Assembly (NCBI GenBank): GCA_937877605.1
Contig: CALFJA010000033.1
Coordinates: forward strand, 1-55,100
DNA from: an uncultured Prevotellaceae bacterium
GTDB lineage: Bacteria; Bacteroidota; Bacteroidia; Bacteroidales; Bacteroidaceae
DNA length: 55,100 nt
Reading direction: 5' to 3'
Below are positions 1 through 9,149 of this stretch, piece by piece. The translations under genes were made by a program, and so were the position numbers. Positions within the stretch are counted from its first letter, which is position 1. Every line of letters begins with the position of its first letter. The notes under the pieces were generated by a model. It searched no databases, had not been told where the DNA came from, and saw only the letters and a list, made by a program, of their open reading frames with translations.

Positions 1-182
1 CAAACTCCGGAGCAAAGAAACGCTTCCGTTTCACCGGAACTGGTAAGATTAAACGCCATCACGCTTACCACAGTCACATTCTGACTAAGAAAACCAAAAA
101 GCAAAAGCGTAACTTGGTACACCAAGCTATTGTGGACAAATCCAATCTGAAGCAGGTTCGCGACTTGCTTTGCTTGCGTTAA
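1..182 (+). CDS. rpmI: 50S ribosomal protein L35 (bL35), 5' truncated
   Basis: The window opens inside this gene: reading from base 3, about 59 residues remain before the TAA at 180-182. bL35 is a small basic protein of the large ribosomal subunit, normally about 65 residues, so only the first few residues are missing. The visible part has the family pattern: NSGAKKRF near the start, a KIKRHHAYHSH segment, an ILTKKTKKQKRNL core and a basic end. rplT follows after 34 bp on the same strand, the usual infC-rpmI-rplT order, so infC is expected just upstream of the window. No oddities are visible. Confidence 0.95.
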   Translation, partial: NSGAKKRFRFTGTGKIKRHHAYHSHILTKKTKKQKRNLVHQAIVDKSNLKQVRDLLCLR

Positions 183-216
183 TTAACATTAGTCGAACAA
201 TTAAAAGAAAAGAACT

Positions 217-561
217 ATGCCAAGATCAGTAAACCATGTAGCTTCTAAAGCTCGTAGAACTCGCATTCTGAAACAAACCAAGGGTTATTTCGGAGCACGC
301 AAGAATGTCTGGACAGTTGCTAAGAACACTTTTGAAAAAGGTTTGACTTATGCTTATCGCGACCGCAGGAACAAAAAGCGTTCATTCCGCGCTTTGTGGA
401 TTCAGCGTATCAACGCAGCAGCCCGCTTGGAGGGTATGAGCTACTCCGTGCTTATGGGTAAGTTGGCAAAGGCCGGTATCGAAATCAACCGCAAGGTGTT
501 GGCCGACCTCGCCGTGAACAACCCTGAAGCTTTCAAAGCCATCGTGGAGAAAGTGAAATAA
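217..561 (+). CDS. rplT: 50S ribosomal protein L20 (bL20)
   Basis: Codes for 114 residues, the usual length of bL20, an early-assembly 23S rRNA binding protein that in other bacteria also represses its own operon. The sequence starts MPRSVNHVASKARRTRILKQ and has the diagnostic GYFGARKNVWTVAK and RRNKKRSFRALWIQRINAA segments, then the C-terminal globular half with MSYSVLMGKLAKAGIEINRK. It lies 34 bp after rpmI in an evident operon. A terminator hairpin follows 24 bp after the stop. No Shine-Dalgarno is present, as usual in Bacteroidota. Identification is secure. Confidence 0.98.
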   Translation: MPRSVNHVASKARRTRILKQTKGYFGARKNVWTVAKNTFEKGLTYAYRDRRNKKRSFRALWIQRINAAARLEGMSYSVLMGKLAKAGIEINRKVLADLAVNNPEAFKAIVEKVK

Positions 562-584
562 GACATTTCTTTGTCAGTAACAAT

Positions 585-618
585 AAAGGGCGACATCCAA
601 TCGGATGCCGCCCTTTTC
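585..618. terminator. Bidirectional rho-independent terminator between rplT and tex
   Basis: Inverted repeat AAAGGGCGACATCC / GGATGCCGCCCTTT with a 4-nt loop and a single A-C mismatch, followed by TTTTCG on the plus strand. The genes converge here (rplT plus, tex minus), and the A-rich left flank gives a U-run on the minus strand as well. Confidence 0.85.
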
Positions 619-660
619 GTATTTCATCCTCCCTCCTTTTTTGGGGGGCGAGGGGGTGTG

Positions 661-2799
661 TCAGTCCACCTGTTTCATGCTCAGGGCGATACGGTGGCGC
701 CTGGTGTCTACCTCAATCACCTTGACCTGTACTTGCTGGTGCAACTTTACCACTTCGGTGGGGTCTTTTACATAGCGCCGTGCCAGCTGAGACACATGCA
801 CGAGGCCGTCTTGGTGTACGCCGATATCGACGAAGGCGCCGAACTTCGTGATGTTAGTCACAATGCCGGGCAGCACCATTCCCACCTCCAAGTCGTCGAT
901 TTCATGAACGCGACGGTCGAAACTGAAGGTTTCCAGCCGTTGCCTGGGGTCTCTGCCGGGCTTTTCCAGTTCCGTCATGATGTCCTTGAGGGTGGGCATG
1001 CCGACGGCGGCCGTGACATATTTGTCCAGTTGTATGCCCTGGCGCAGGTCTTTCCGGTCTATCAGGTCCTGCACGGTGCAACCGCAGTCGGCAGCCATCC
1101 GCTCCACGATTCCGTAGCTTTCGGGGTGCACGGCCGACCTGTCCAGCGGATTGTCTCCGTTGTCAATGCGCAGGAATCCGGCGCATTGCTGGAAGGCGTT
1201 GGCTCCCAGCCGAGCTACATTTTTCAGTTCGTTGCGGCTTCGGAAGGCACCATGCTCTCGGCGGTATTCCACCACATTGTGTGCCAGCGCAGGCCCCAGG
1301 CCGCTCACATAGGTCAGCAAGGGCTCGCTGGCGGTGTTCACATTCACGCCCACCGTGTTCACGCAGAACTCCACCACCTGGTCAAGGCTCTTCTTCAACT
1401 TGCCCTGGTCCACATCGTGCTGGTACTGCCCGACGCCCAGGTTGCGTGCATCGATTTTCACCAACTCCGCCAGCGGGTCCATCAGTCGGCGTGCGATGCT
1501 CACGGCTCCCCTGACGGTCACATCCTCATCGGGGAACTCCCGCCGTGCGATTTCCGAGGCGGAATAGATGGAGGCTCCGTCTTCGCTGACCACATAGAGC
1601 GGTACGGTGCTGGTGTCGACAATGCTTTCGATGAAGTCGCGGGTCTCTCTCGAGGCTGTGCCGTTGCCAACCGCGATTGCCTCTATGTCGTATTCGCCCA
1701 CCAGTTCGTCGATTATGACGGTTGCCTGTCCCCTGTATCGCTGGGGCGGATGGGGGTAGATGACATCGTGGTGGAGCAGGTTGCCCTGCCGGTCGAGGCA
1801 GACCACTTTGCATCCGGTGCGGAATCCTGGATCGATGCCCATTACGCGCTTCTGTCCGAGCAGGGGTGCCATGAGCAGTTGGCGCAGGTTTTTCACGAAG
1901 ATATCAATGGCTTCGTCGTCGGCCTGCTCCTTGCTGAGGGTGGCAAATTCGTTCTCTATCGACGGGCAGAGGAGTCGTTTGTAGGCATCCTCGACGGCTT
2001 CGGCCACGAACTGCGAGCTGCGTCCGTTTCCTTTCACATAGTGCTGCTGGATGCGTGCGATGGTTTCATCGTCGTCGACGGCGATGCTCACGCGCAGGAA
2101 TCCCGCAGCTTCGCCCCGTCGCATGGCCAGCAGTCGGTTGCCGGCGCAACGCTTGAGCGGTTCCTTCAGCCCGAAGTAGTCGCTGAACTTGGCTGCCTCT
2201 TCCGTGTCCATCTTGTTCTTGACGGCCTTGGAGCATATCATGGCTTGCCGTCGGAAGGTGTTCCGAAGGAACTGCCGGGTGCGCTCGTTCTCGCTCACCT
2301 GCTCTGCGATGATGTCCTGTGCGCCCTTCAGTGCCGCTTCCACATCTTTCACATCGCCCTTGACGAACTGCCTTGCAGTCTGTTCTGGATTATTGTCCCT
2401 TTGTTGCAGCAGTATTTGTGCCAGCGGTTCCAGTCCCTGCTCGCGCGCCACCTGTGCCCTTGTGCGGCGTTTGGGCTTATAGGGCAGATAGATGTCCTCC
2501 AGTTCGGTGGCGTTCCAGCACAGACGGATGCGCTGTTCCAGTTCGTCGGTGAGTTTGTCCTGCTCGGCAATGGTGCGCAACACGGTCTCCTTGCGCTTGG
2601 CAAGGTCCTTCAGACGGGCATATTCCTCGCTGATGAGCGTCAGTTCCACCTCGTTCAGCGAGTTGGTCGCTTCTTTCCGGTAGCGGGCAATGAAGGGAAT
2701 GGTGTTTCCGTTGTCCAGGAGTTTCAGGGTGTTGGCAATGCTCTTCTCGTTGAGTTGCAGCCGTTCGGCAATGAGTTTTACGAAGGTTTCCGTTTCCAT
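661..2799 (-). CDS. tex: Tex family RNA-binding transcription accessory protein
   Basis: Codes for 712 residues, the normal Tex length. Tex proteins are cytoplasmic nucleic-acid binding proteins with an N-terminal helical region, a YqgF/RNase H-like fold, tandem helix-hairpin-helix motifs and a C-terminal S1 domain. Visible here are the N-terminal NTIPFIARYRKEATNSL block, the ELEDIYLPYKPKRRTRA block, the YqgF-like MGIDPGFRTGCKVVCLD stretch, HhH sequence around YVSGLGPALAHNVVEYR, and a terminal S1 domain from about residue 638 (VGMVLPGIVTNITKFGAFVD). It converges on rplT and is divergent from the ABC-F gene. A TATCTTTG promoter element lies 22 bp upstream. The role in transcription or virulence is inferred from other species. 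Confidence 0.96.
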   Translation of the reverse strand: METETFVKLIAERLQLNEKSIANTLKLLDNGNTIPFIARYRKEATNSLNEVELTLISEEYARLKDLAKRKETVLRTIAEQDKLTDELEQRIRLCWNATELEDIYLPYKPKRRTRAQVAREQGLEPLAQILLQQRDNNPEQTARQFVKGDVKDVEAALKGAQDIIAEQVSENERTRQFLRNTFRRQAMICSKAVKNKMDTEEAAKFSDYFGLKEPLKRCAGNRLLAMRRGEAAGFLRVSIAVDDDETIARIQQHYVKGNGRSSQFVAEAVEDAYKRLLCPSIENEFATLSKEQADDEAIDIFVKNLRQLLMAPLLGQKRVMGIDPGFRTGCKVVCLDRQGNLLHHDVIYPHPPQRYRGQATVIIDELVGEYDIEAIAVGNGTASRETRDFIESIVDTSTVPLYVVSEDGASIYSASEIARREFPDEDVTVRGAVSIARRLMDPLAELVKIDARNLGVGQYQHDVDQGKLKKSLDQVVEFCVNTVGVNVNTASEPLLTYVSGLGPALAHNVVEYRREHGAFRSRNELKNVARLGANAFQQCAGFLRIDNGDNPLDRSAVHPESYGIVERMAADCGCTVQDLIDRKDLRQGIQLDKYVTAAVGMPTLKDIMTELEKPGRDPRQRLETFSFDRRVHEIDDLEVGMVLPGIVTNITKFGAFVDIGVHQDGLVHVSQLARRYVKDPTEVVKLHQQVQVKVIEVDTRRHRIALSMKQVD

Positions 2800-2820
2800 T
2801 GTTTTGCTCTTAATTTCTCA

Positions 2821-2853
2821 CAAAGATACACTAATTTTTCAATTGAGCCCAAA
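2821..2853 (-). promoter_or_regulatory. Predicted tex promoter
   Basis: On the minus strand TATCTTTG (plus 2821-2828) matches the Bacteroidota -7 consensus TAnnTTTG. It is preceded by TTTTG at plus 2850-2853 with a 21-nt spacer, close to the 19-20 expected. The -33 part lies in the edge of the palindromic repeat at 2845-2925, so the repeat may contribute to the promoter. Confidence 0.6.
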
Positions 2854-2925
2854 ACGCATTGCGTTTGGAGCCCAAACACCTTACAAAAGCCGCCCAAACG
2901 CACTCCGTTTGGACCCCAAACGGAA
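2845..2925. repeat. Palindromic CGTTTGGGC repeat, locus A (two units)
   Basis: Two imperfect palindromes in the divergent tex/ABC-F spacer: GCCCAAAACGCATTGCGTTTGG at 2847-2868 and, further right, GCCCAAACG...CGTTTGGACCCCAAACGG at 2892-2922. The same half-unit, (T/C)GCGTTTGGGGCC or its reverse, recurs at 14025-14102, 23951-24016, 32435-32460, 48655-48689 and 54681-54698, always between genes. It looks like a REP-type element. No function is known to me. Confidence 0.75.
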
Positions 2926-2954
2926 CGGCGATGGAACATGCTGATATTCAGGTG

Positions 2955-2986
2955 TTTGCAAATCAGAGATTTTTTCATTACTTTTG
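2955..2986 (+). promoter_or_regulatory. Predicted promoter of the ABC-F gene
   Basis: TTTG at 2955-2958, a 20-nt spacer and TACTTTTG at 2979-2986 fit the Bacteroidota sigma-ABfr promoter pattern. The start codon is at 3030, giving a leader of roughly 35-40 nt. Confidence 0.8.
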
Positions 2987-3029
2987 CGCCTCGAAATCAG
3001 ATTCTATAATAATATAAATAAGGTACGCG

Positions 3030-4964
3030 ATGATAACAGTGGAAGGTTTGGGCATAGCATTCGGCGTGAAGCCTTTGTTCCGCCATGCCAATTTCGTGGT
3101 CAACGGGCGCGACCGCATAGCCTTGGTGGGCAAGAACGGTGCCGGCAAGACCACGCTGCTGCGAGTGCTCTGCGGCCGCCAGATGCCATCGGAAGGGACT
3201 GTTTCCTATCCGTCGGGCACCACCTTCGGCTACCTTCCCCAGGTAATGGCTGTGGCCGATACCACCACCGTGCGGCAGGAAGTAGTCAAGGCCTTTGTCG
3301 ATGTGAACCGCCTGAAGGAACATGTAGAGCAACTTGGGCGCGAGATGCAGGAACGCACCGACTACGACAGCGACGACTACCTGCAACTGGTCGACCGTTT
3401 CACCTCGGCGCACGAGCGCTGCCAGCTCATGGGCGGCGGCAACCAGGATGCCGAGATAGAACGGACGCTGACCGGACTGGGCTTTGCACGCACCGACCTG
3501 GACCGCCCCACAGCGGAGTTCTCCGGCGGATGGCGCATGCGGATTGAACTCGCCAAGATACTGTTGCAGCGCCCCGATGTGCTCCTCCTGGACGAACCCA
3601 CCAACCATCTCGACATTGAAAGCATCCAGTGGCTGGAGCAGTTCCTGACCACCACCGCCAGTGCCGTCGTGCTGGTCAGCCACGACCGCGCCTTCATCAA
3701 CAATGTAACCGACCGCACCTTGGAGATTTCGGCCGGCCGGCTCATCGACTACAAGGTGAAATACAACGCCTATGTGCAACTGCGTCGGGAGCGCCGAGAG
3801 CAGCAACTCAGGGCATACGAGAACCAACAGAAGGAAATGGCCGACATGAAAGCCTTCATCGAACGCTTCCGTTATCAGGCCACCAAGGCCGTGCAGGTCC
3901 AGCAGAAAATCAAGCAGCTGGAAAAAATCGTACCTATTGAGATTGACGAGCTCGACAACAAGGCCATGCACCTGAAATTCCCACCCTGCGCTCGCAGCGG
4001 CGATTACCCTGTCATCTGTCAGGATGTGGGCAAGGCCTACGGCAATCACCAGGTCTTTGCCGGTGTGTCCTTCACCATCAACCGCGGCGAGAAAGTGGCA
4101 TTCGTCGGCCGAAACGGCGAGGGAAAGACCACATTGGTCAAGTGCATCATGGGCGAAATCCCCTTCGAAGGGGCACTGAAGATAGGACACAATGTGCAGA
4201 TTGGCTATTTTGCGCAAAACCAGGCCCAACTGCTCGACGAGCAACTGACCGTGTTTGAAACCATCGACAGGGTAGCACGCGGCGACATCAGGCTCCGACT
4301 GAACGACCTGCTCGGCGCTTTCATGTTTGGTGGAGACGCTTCCGATAAGCGTGTGAAAGTACTCTCCGGTGGAGAACGCAGCCGGCTGGCCATGATAAAA
4401 CTGTTGCTCGAACCCGTCAACCTCCTCATCCTCGATGAGCCTACCAATCATCTGGACATGGCCTCCAAGGATGTGCTCAAAGAAGCACTGCTCGCTTTCG
4501 ACGGAACCGTCATCGTAGTGAGCCACGACCGTGAGTTCCTCGACGGGCTGGTGAGCAAGGTCTATGAGTTCGGAGGCGGCAAGGTCAGGGAACATCTAGG
4601 CGGCATCTACGACTTCCTTGAGAGCCGGCAGATAGACTCATTGAACCAACTCGCCGCCTCCAAGGAGAAAACCGTGGCAGAGACCGCTCCACGCCCATCG
4701 GGCAATGCTGGCTACCAGGCGCGCAAGGAACAGCAGAAGCGGCTGAAGAAACAGCAGCGACTGGTGGAGGAGAGCGAACAAAAAATTGCCCGTCTGGAAC
4801 AGCGCGTGAAGGAAATGGATGCCCTCCTCATGAGCGAGACCCATGCCACCGACATGCAACTCATAGAGGAATACACTGCCGTCATGCGCCAACTGGACGA
4901 GGAAAATATCCGTTGGATGGCACTCTCCGAAGGACTCGAGCAACTACAGGAAAACTCCATATAG
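3030..4964 (+). CDS. ABC-F family ATP-binding cassette protein (Uup/YdiF-like)
   Basis: A 644-residue protein with two ABC domains in one chain and no membrane segments, so an ABC-F translation factor type rather than a transporter. The first domain has Walker A GKNGAGKTT at 34-42, then signature FSGGWRMRIELA and Walker B/H-loop LLLDEPTNHLD. The second has GRNGEGKTT near residue 360, LSGGERSRLAM and LLILDEPTNHLD. A charged linker (RRERREQQLRAYENQQKE) separates them, and a C-terminal coiled coil (about 560-640) resembles the Uup C-terminal domain. Members act on the ribosome, for example resolving stalls. No antibiotic-resistance role can be inferred from sequence alone. A single-gene unit with its own promoter. 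Confidence 0.93.
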   Translation: MITVEGLGIAFGVKPLFRHANFVVNGRDRIALVGKNGAGKTTLLRVLCGRQMPSEGTVSYPSGTTFGYLPQVMAVADTTTVRQEVVKAFVDVNRLKEHVEQLGREMQERTDYDSDDYLQLVDRFTSAHERCQLMGGGNQDAEIERTLTGLGFARTDLDRPTAEFSGGWRMRIELAKILLQRPDVLLLDEPTNHLDIESIQWLEQFLTTTASAVVLVSHDRAFINNVTDRTLEISAGRLIDYKVKYNAYVQLRRERREQQLRAYENQQKEMADMKAFIERFRYQATKAVQVQQKIKQLEKIVPIEIDELDNKAMHLKFPPCARSGDYPVICQDVGKAYGNHQVFAGVSFTINRGEKVAFVGRNGEGKTTLVKCIMGEIPFEGALKIGHNVQIGYFAQNQAQLLDEQLTVFETIDRVARGDIRLRLNDLLGAFMFGGDASDKRVKVLSGGERSRLAMIKLLLEPVNLLILDEPTNHLDMASKDVLKEALLAFDGTVIVVSHDREFLDGLVSKVYEFGGGKVREHLGGIYDFLESRQIDSLNQLAASKEKTVAETAPRPSGNAGYQARKEQQKRLKKQQRLVEESEQKIARLEQRVKEMDALLMSETHATDMQLIEEYTAVMRQLDEENIRWMALSEGLEQLQENSI

Positions 4965-5049
4965 CCCCCTTCAAGGCACTTTTTCGCCGGACGACAGCCA
5001 AAAAATACGATTTTCCCCACTGCGGACGGCGCGGATGGAGAATTTTTCC

Positions 5050-5057
5050 TATCTTTG
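5050..5057 (+). promoter_or_regulatory. Predicted -7 element of the M13 peptidase gene
   Basis: TATCTTTG matches TAnnTTTG, about 83 bp upstream of the start codon at 5140. I see no good TTTG at -33, so only half of the promoter pattern is supported. Confidence 0.5.
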
Positions 5058-5139
5058 TAAAGTGCAGGCATGTGCCGGCCGCGACCGTTACATCTTTTGG
5101 CGATGCCCATCGGAAGAATACATTAATAACAAATGCAAT

Positions 5140-7173
5140 ATGAAAATCAAATTCTTTATTTCCATGACCCTATTATTGGCGATGTCCGCAACCGTCTCTG
5201 CCCAGAACAAAACAGGCCTGAAGGCGGAAAACATGGACAAGTCCTATCGTCCGCAAGACGATTTCTACATGTTCGCAACAGCCGGCTGGCAGAAGAACAA
5301 TCCCCTGCCGGCAGCCTTTTCGCGCTTCGGAAGCTTCGACCAACTGCAGGAAGACAACAACAAGCGCATCAATAGCATCCTCGACGAACTGAACAAAAAG
5401 AAGTTTGCCGAGGGGACAACAGAGCGCAAACTCTCTGATTTCTACAAACTTGCACTGGACAACGAGCGCCGCAACCGAGAGGGACTGGCTCCCGTGCGCC
5501 CACTGCTCGATGAACTGAAGCAGGCTAAGACCAAGGACGAACTCCAGCAATTGCAGCTGAAATACGCCCTGTTCAACATCGGCGTACCCTACGGTGCCTA
5601 TTTCGGTGCCGACGAGAAGAATGTCACCATGAACATTCTCAGCCTGAGCCAGGGCGGACTGACGCTGGGACAAAAGGACTACTATCTTAACAACGATGCC
5701 GCCACGGTGCAGATTCGCGAGGCATACAAACAGCACATCGCCCGTATGTTCCAACTCTACGGCTTCAGCGAGGAAGAGGCTGCCGCCAAGCGCGATGCCG
5801 TGTTCCGCTTCGAGACAGCACTGGCGCTCATCTCCAAGAGCCGCACAGAACTCCGTAACCCGCAAGCCAACTACAACAAGATGACGCTGCAGGAGTTCAA
5901 GGAGAACTATCCCGCACTTCCTCTGGAGGAAATGGCCAAGGCACAAGGTGTCAATGTGGACTACATACAGGAAATGATTGTAGGCCAGCCGTCGTTCTTC
6001 GCTGGGCTGGACAAACTCGTTTCGGCCATGTCTGCCGACGACCTGCGGGCTTATATGGAATGGGATGTCATAACCTCATCGGCATCGTTGCTGACAGACG
6101 AAATCCGTGAGGCCAACTTCAGTTTCTTCGGTAAGACCATCAGCGGCCGTCAGGAGGACTATCCGCTCTGGAAACGGGCCACAAACCATGTACAGTCGGT
6201 CATGGGCGAAGCCCTCGGAAAGATGTATTGCGAGCGCTTCTTCCCTGCATCGTCGAAGAAACAGATGGAACAGCTCGTAAAGAATCTGCAGATATCGCTC
6301 GGCCAGCGCATCGATGCACAGAAATGGATGGGCGACTCCACCAAGATGAATGCCCACGAGAAACTCTCTACTTTCTATGTAAAGATTGGCTATCCGGACA
6401 AATGGACCGACTACGGCAAACTGCAGATAGACCCCGAAAAGTCGTTCTACGAAAACATGCTGGCTTGCAGGAAATGGCGCGCCGAGAAGCATATTGCCGA
6501 AAAGGCAGGCAAGGAAGTGGACCGCGAGGAGTGGTACATGACACCGCAAACTGTCAATGCCTACTACAACCCGACCACTAACGAAATCTGTTTCCCGGCA
6601 GGCATACTCCAATACCCCTTCTTCGACCCTACGGCCGACGAAGCCTTTAACTACGGTGCCATAGGAGTTGTAATCGGACACGAAATGACTCACGGCTTCG
6701 ATGACCAGGGAAGGCAGTTCGACAGCAAGGGTAACATGCACGACTGGTGGACAGCCGAAGACGCAAAGGGGTTTGAAGAGCGTGCCAATCTCTACGACGC
6801 ATTCTTCTCCAACATAAAAGTGCTGCCCGACCTGAATGCCAATGGCCGTCTAACTTTGGGTGAAAACCTTGCTGACCATGGTGGTCTGCAAGTTGCATTC
6901 CAAGCCTTTAAGAATGCTACTGCCCAGCATCCTCTCAAGACAAAAGACGGATTCACACCCGAACAGCGGTTCTTCATAGCCTATGCCGGCGTCTGGGGAC
7001 AGAACATCACCGAGCAGGAAATACGCAACCGCGTGAAGAACGATCCGCACTCGCTGGGTATGTGGCGCGTGAACGGAGCCCTGCCACACATCAATGCCTG
7101 GTACGAGGCTTTCAATGTGAAGGAGGGAGATAAGATGTTCATACCCGAATCGGAAAGACTTGACCTCTGGTAA
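5140..7173 (+). CDS. pepO: M13 family zinc metallopeptidase (PepO/neprilysin-like), exported
   Basis: A 677-residue protein. The start at 5140 is chosen because it begins a clear signal peptide (MKIKFFISMTLLLAMSATVSA, cleavage before Q); the frame stays open further upstream but without that feature. M13 enzymes cleave oligopeptides. The active site is visible: zinc motif HEMTH at about 514-518 in GVVIGHEMTHGFDDQGRQFD, the third ligand in ENLADHGG (E near 575), the substrate-binding NAYYNP block upstream, and a final Trp as in other members. The cell-surface or periplasmic location follows from the signal peptide. A lipobox is not present. It stands alone, followed by a hairpin. Confidence 0.95.
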   Translation: MKIKFFISMTLLLAMSATVSAQNKTGLKAENMDKSYRPQDDFYMFATAGWQKNNPLPAAFSRFGSFDQLQEDNNKRINSILDELNKKKFAEGTTERKLSDFYKLALDNERRNREGLAPVRPLLDELKQAKTKDELQQLQLKYALFNIGVPYGAYFGADEKNVTMNILSLSQGGLTLGQKDYYLNNDAATVQIREAYKQHIARMFQLYGFSEEEAAAKRDAVFRFETALALISKSRTELRNPQANYNKMTLQEFKENYPALPLEEMAKAQGVNVDYIQEMIVGQPSFFAGLDKLVSAMSADDLRAYMEWDVITSSASLLTDEIREANFSFFGKTISGRQEDYPLWKRATNHVQSVMGEALGKMYCERFFPASSKKQMEQLVKNLQISLGQRIDAQKWMGDSTKMNAHEKLSTFYVKIGYPDKWTDYGKLQIDPEKSFYENMLACRKWRAEKHIAEKAGKEVDREEWYMTPQTVNAYYNPTTNEICFPAGILQYPFFDPTADEAFNYGAIGVVIGHEMTHGFDDQGRQFDSKGNMHDWWTAEDAKGFEERANLYDAFFSNIKVLPDLNANGRLTLGENLADHGGLQVAFQAFKNATAQHPLKTKDGFTPEQRFFIAYAGVWGQNITEQEIRNRVKNDPHSLGMWRVNGALPHINAWYEAFNVKEGDKMFIPESERLDLW

Positions 7174-7227
7174 GCATACATTATTATAATATCTGTACGA
7201 AGACTGGCAGAAAATAAAAACCGGATG

Positions 7228-7260
7228 GAGGCTCTTTCTACATCAGAAAGGCCTCTTTCT
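7228..7260 (+). terminator. Probable terminator after pepO
   Basis: GAGGCTCTTTCT (7228-7239) pairs with AGAAAGGCCTC (7245-7255) with one bulged base and a 5-nt loop, followed by TTTCT. It sits 54 bp after the pepO stop and just upstream of the U32 gene. Confidence 0.6.
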
Positions 7261-7271
7261 GAAAGCATCTC

Positions 7272-9149
7272 ATGTATAGTCAACCGACAATGGAACAGCG
7301 CATACCCCTCGAACTGCTGGCACCCGCCAAGGATCTGGCGTGTGGGAAGGCTGCCATCGACCATGGCGCAGATGCCGTCTACATAGGTGCTGCCCATCAC
7401 GGAGCCCGACAGGCAGCAGGAAACAGCCTTGCAGACATTGCCGAACTCTGCGACTATGCCCACCAGTATGGTGCAAAGGTCTATGTAACGGTAAATACCA
7501 TTGTCTATGATGAGGAACTTTCAGCGATAGAAAGCCTGCTCCGGCAGTTGAAACAGGTGGCGGTCGATGCCGTGCTGGTGCAGGACATGGCTGTGTTGGA
7601 ACTGTGTTGGGAAATAGGACTGACAGCACATGCCAGTACGCAGACCGACAACCGTACGGCAGAAAAGGTGAAATGGCTTTCCGGCATTGGCTTTGAAAGA
7701 GTGGTGCTGGCACGCGAACTGTCAATCGATCAGATACGGCAGATTCACCAACAGGTGCCTGATGTGGAATTGGAGGCTTTCGTTCATGGTGCACTCTGCG
7801 TCAGTTATTCGGGCATCTGCTATGCCTCCCAACATTGTTTTGGCAGAAGTGCCAACCGCGGAGAGTGCGCTCAGTTCTGCCGCTTGCCCTTCCGCTTGGA
7901 GGATAAGCATGGGAATGTCCTTATTGACCGCGCCCACCTGCTTTCGCTGAAGGATATGTGCAGGATAGATTTTCTGGAAGAACTGGCTGCGGCAGGTGTC
8001 TGCTCGTTCAAGATAGAGGGCCGTCTAAAGGATGCAATCTATGTAAAAAATGTGGTAGCAGCCTACCGCGAGGCGCTCGACAGGCTGATAGCGAAACATC
8101 CGGAGCGTTACAGACATTCCTCGCTGGGTAGTGTTGTCCACTTCTTTACCCCTGATTTGCAGAAGACCTTCAACCGGGGCTATACCTCGTATGGACTTCA
8201 CGGGAGGGAGAAAGACTTGTGGTCGCCCGATACTCCCAAGGCTGTCGGACAGCAGGTAGGCCGTGTCAAAGAGATAAAGGGCAATTCTTTCACCGTGGCA
8301 ACCGTTCAGACCTTTGCCAACGGCGACGGTATTTGCTTCTTCGACGGCCGTGAACTGCATGGATTCCGGGTGAACAGGGTAGAGGGCAACCGCCTATTTC
8401 CACAACAGATGTCCTCTGGGTTGAAGCCGGACACCGTACTCTACCGGAACCACGATCAGGCATTTGCGCAGCAACTTGACGGAAAGACTGCTCAAAGAAC
8501 CATTCCCTTGCGCATCAAAGCCCGGCTGGAAGATGATAAACTCGTCTTGGAAATGTCCTGTCTGGAACGCCCCGACATTCAAGTTAACTATGTGTCGCAG
8601 GCACAATCCTTTGAACCGGCACAGAAATCCCAGGCCGAGAACCAGCAGAGACAATTGGGAAAACTGGGTGGAACTGCCTTCCATGCGGAACAAATAGAAC
8701 TTGTTCCTCCTCTGGCGGACACCTTCATACCTTCCAGTATCCTTTCGGCTGCACGCCGTGAGACTGTGAATAGGTTGCAGGAGGAACTGGCTCGTAGTTT
8801 TTCCCCAAGGCACTCGTACCGGAACCTTCCGCCTTCCACCTTCCACCTTCCACCTTCCTACACCCATCACTGGTATCAATACAATGTGAGCAACCGCCAG
8901 TCGGCCCGATTCTATGCGGCTATGGGATGGCAGCAGCCTGCAAAGGCATTCGAGTTGGGCGGTGCCGGCAGTGAGTCCAAGCTCATCATGCAATGCCGTC
9001 ACTGTATAAAATACGAATTGGGAGGCTGCTCCCGACAGTCAAACGCCCGGAAATTCGACGAGCCCCTCAGCCTGGTGTCGGCCGATAATACCCGTTACCG
9101 CCTGCAATTCGATTGCAAACAATGTCAGATGAATGTCTATGCAGAATAA
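7272..9149 (+). CDS. Peptidase U32 family protein (RlhA/YegQ-like)
   Basis: Up to 625 residues; an alternative start at 7290 (MEQRIPLELLAP) is equally plausible and shortens it by six residues. The N-terminal barrel begins LELLAPAKDLACGKAAIDHGADAVY, and the U32 signature is plain: EAFVHGALCVSYSGICY followed by NRGECAQFCRLPF, which carries Cys residues used for an Fe-S cluster in studied relatives. E. coli RlhA hydroxylates 23S rRNA C2501, and other members act in tRNA hydroxylation. The C-terminal half fits the DUF3656-type extension and ends with a Cys-rich block (CRHCIKYELGGC...CKQC). Around residues 518-529 a CCTTCCA heptad array is translated in frame as PPSTFHLPPS, likely repeat-derived. 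Its end overlaps the next gene by 17 bp. Confidence 0.9.
   Translation: MYSQPTMEQRIPLELLAPAKDLACGKAAIDHGADAVYIGAAHHGARQAAGNSLADIAELCDYAHQYGAKVYVTVNTIVYDEELSAIESLLRQLKQVAVDAVLVQDMAVLELCWEIGLTAHASTQTDNRTAEKVKWLSGIGFERVVLARELSIDQIRQIHQQVPDVELEAFVHGALCVSYSGICYASQHCFGRSANRGECAQFCRLPFRLEDKHGNVLIDRAHLLSLKDMCRIDFLEELAAAGVCSFKIEGRLKDAIYVKNVVAAYREALDRLIAKHPERYRHSSLGSVVHFFTPDLQKTFNRGYTSYGLHGREKDLWSPDTPKAVGQQVGRVKEIKGNSFTVATVQTFANGDGICFFDGRELHGFRVNRVEGNRLFPQQMSSGLKPDTVLYRNHDQAFAQQLDGKTAQRTIPLRIKARLEDDKLVLEMSCLERPDIQVNYVSQAQSFEPAQKSQAENQQRQLGKLGGTAFHAEQIELVPPLADTFIPSSILSAARRETVNRLQEELARSFSPRHSYRNLPPSTFHLPPSYTHHWYQYNVSNRQSARFYAAMGWQQPAKAFELGGAGSESKLIMQCRHCIKYELGGCSRQSNARKFDEPLSLVSADNTRYRLQFDCKQCQMNVYAE
8825..8858. 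repeat. In-frame CCTTCCA heptad array inside the U32 gene
   Basis: Nearly five consecutive 7-bp units (one CCTTCCG, three CCTTCCA and a partial). A short related piece, ACCTTCCACCC, lies at 12653-12663 upstream of the MATE gene. Because 21 bp is three units, single-unit gain or loss would shift the frame. Confidence 0.8.

Noticed and set aside
571..3009. An 812-codon open frame on the plus strand
   Set aside because: It is antisense to tex along its length; the minus strand encodes a full Tex protein with conserved motifs, and the plus-strand product has none.
2997..4595. A long minus-strand open frame across the ABC-F gene
   Set aside because: It is the antisense shadow of the ABC-F coding sequence, caused by codon bias; its product is motif-free.
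3030..4964. ABC-F gene considered as an antibiotic-resistance protein
   Set aside because: Its C-terminal Uup-like coiled coil and short linker fit housekeeping ABC-F members; nothing in the sequence shows resistance.
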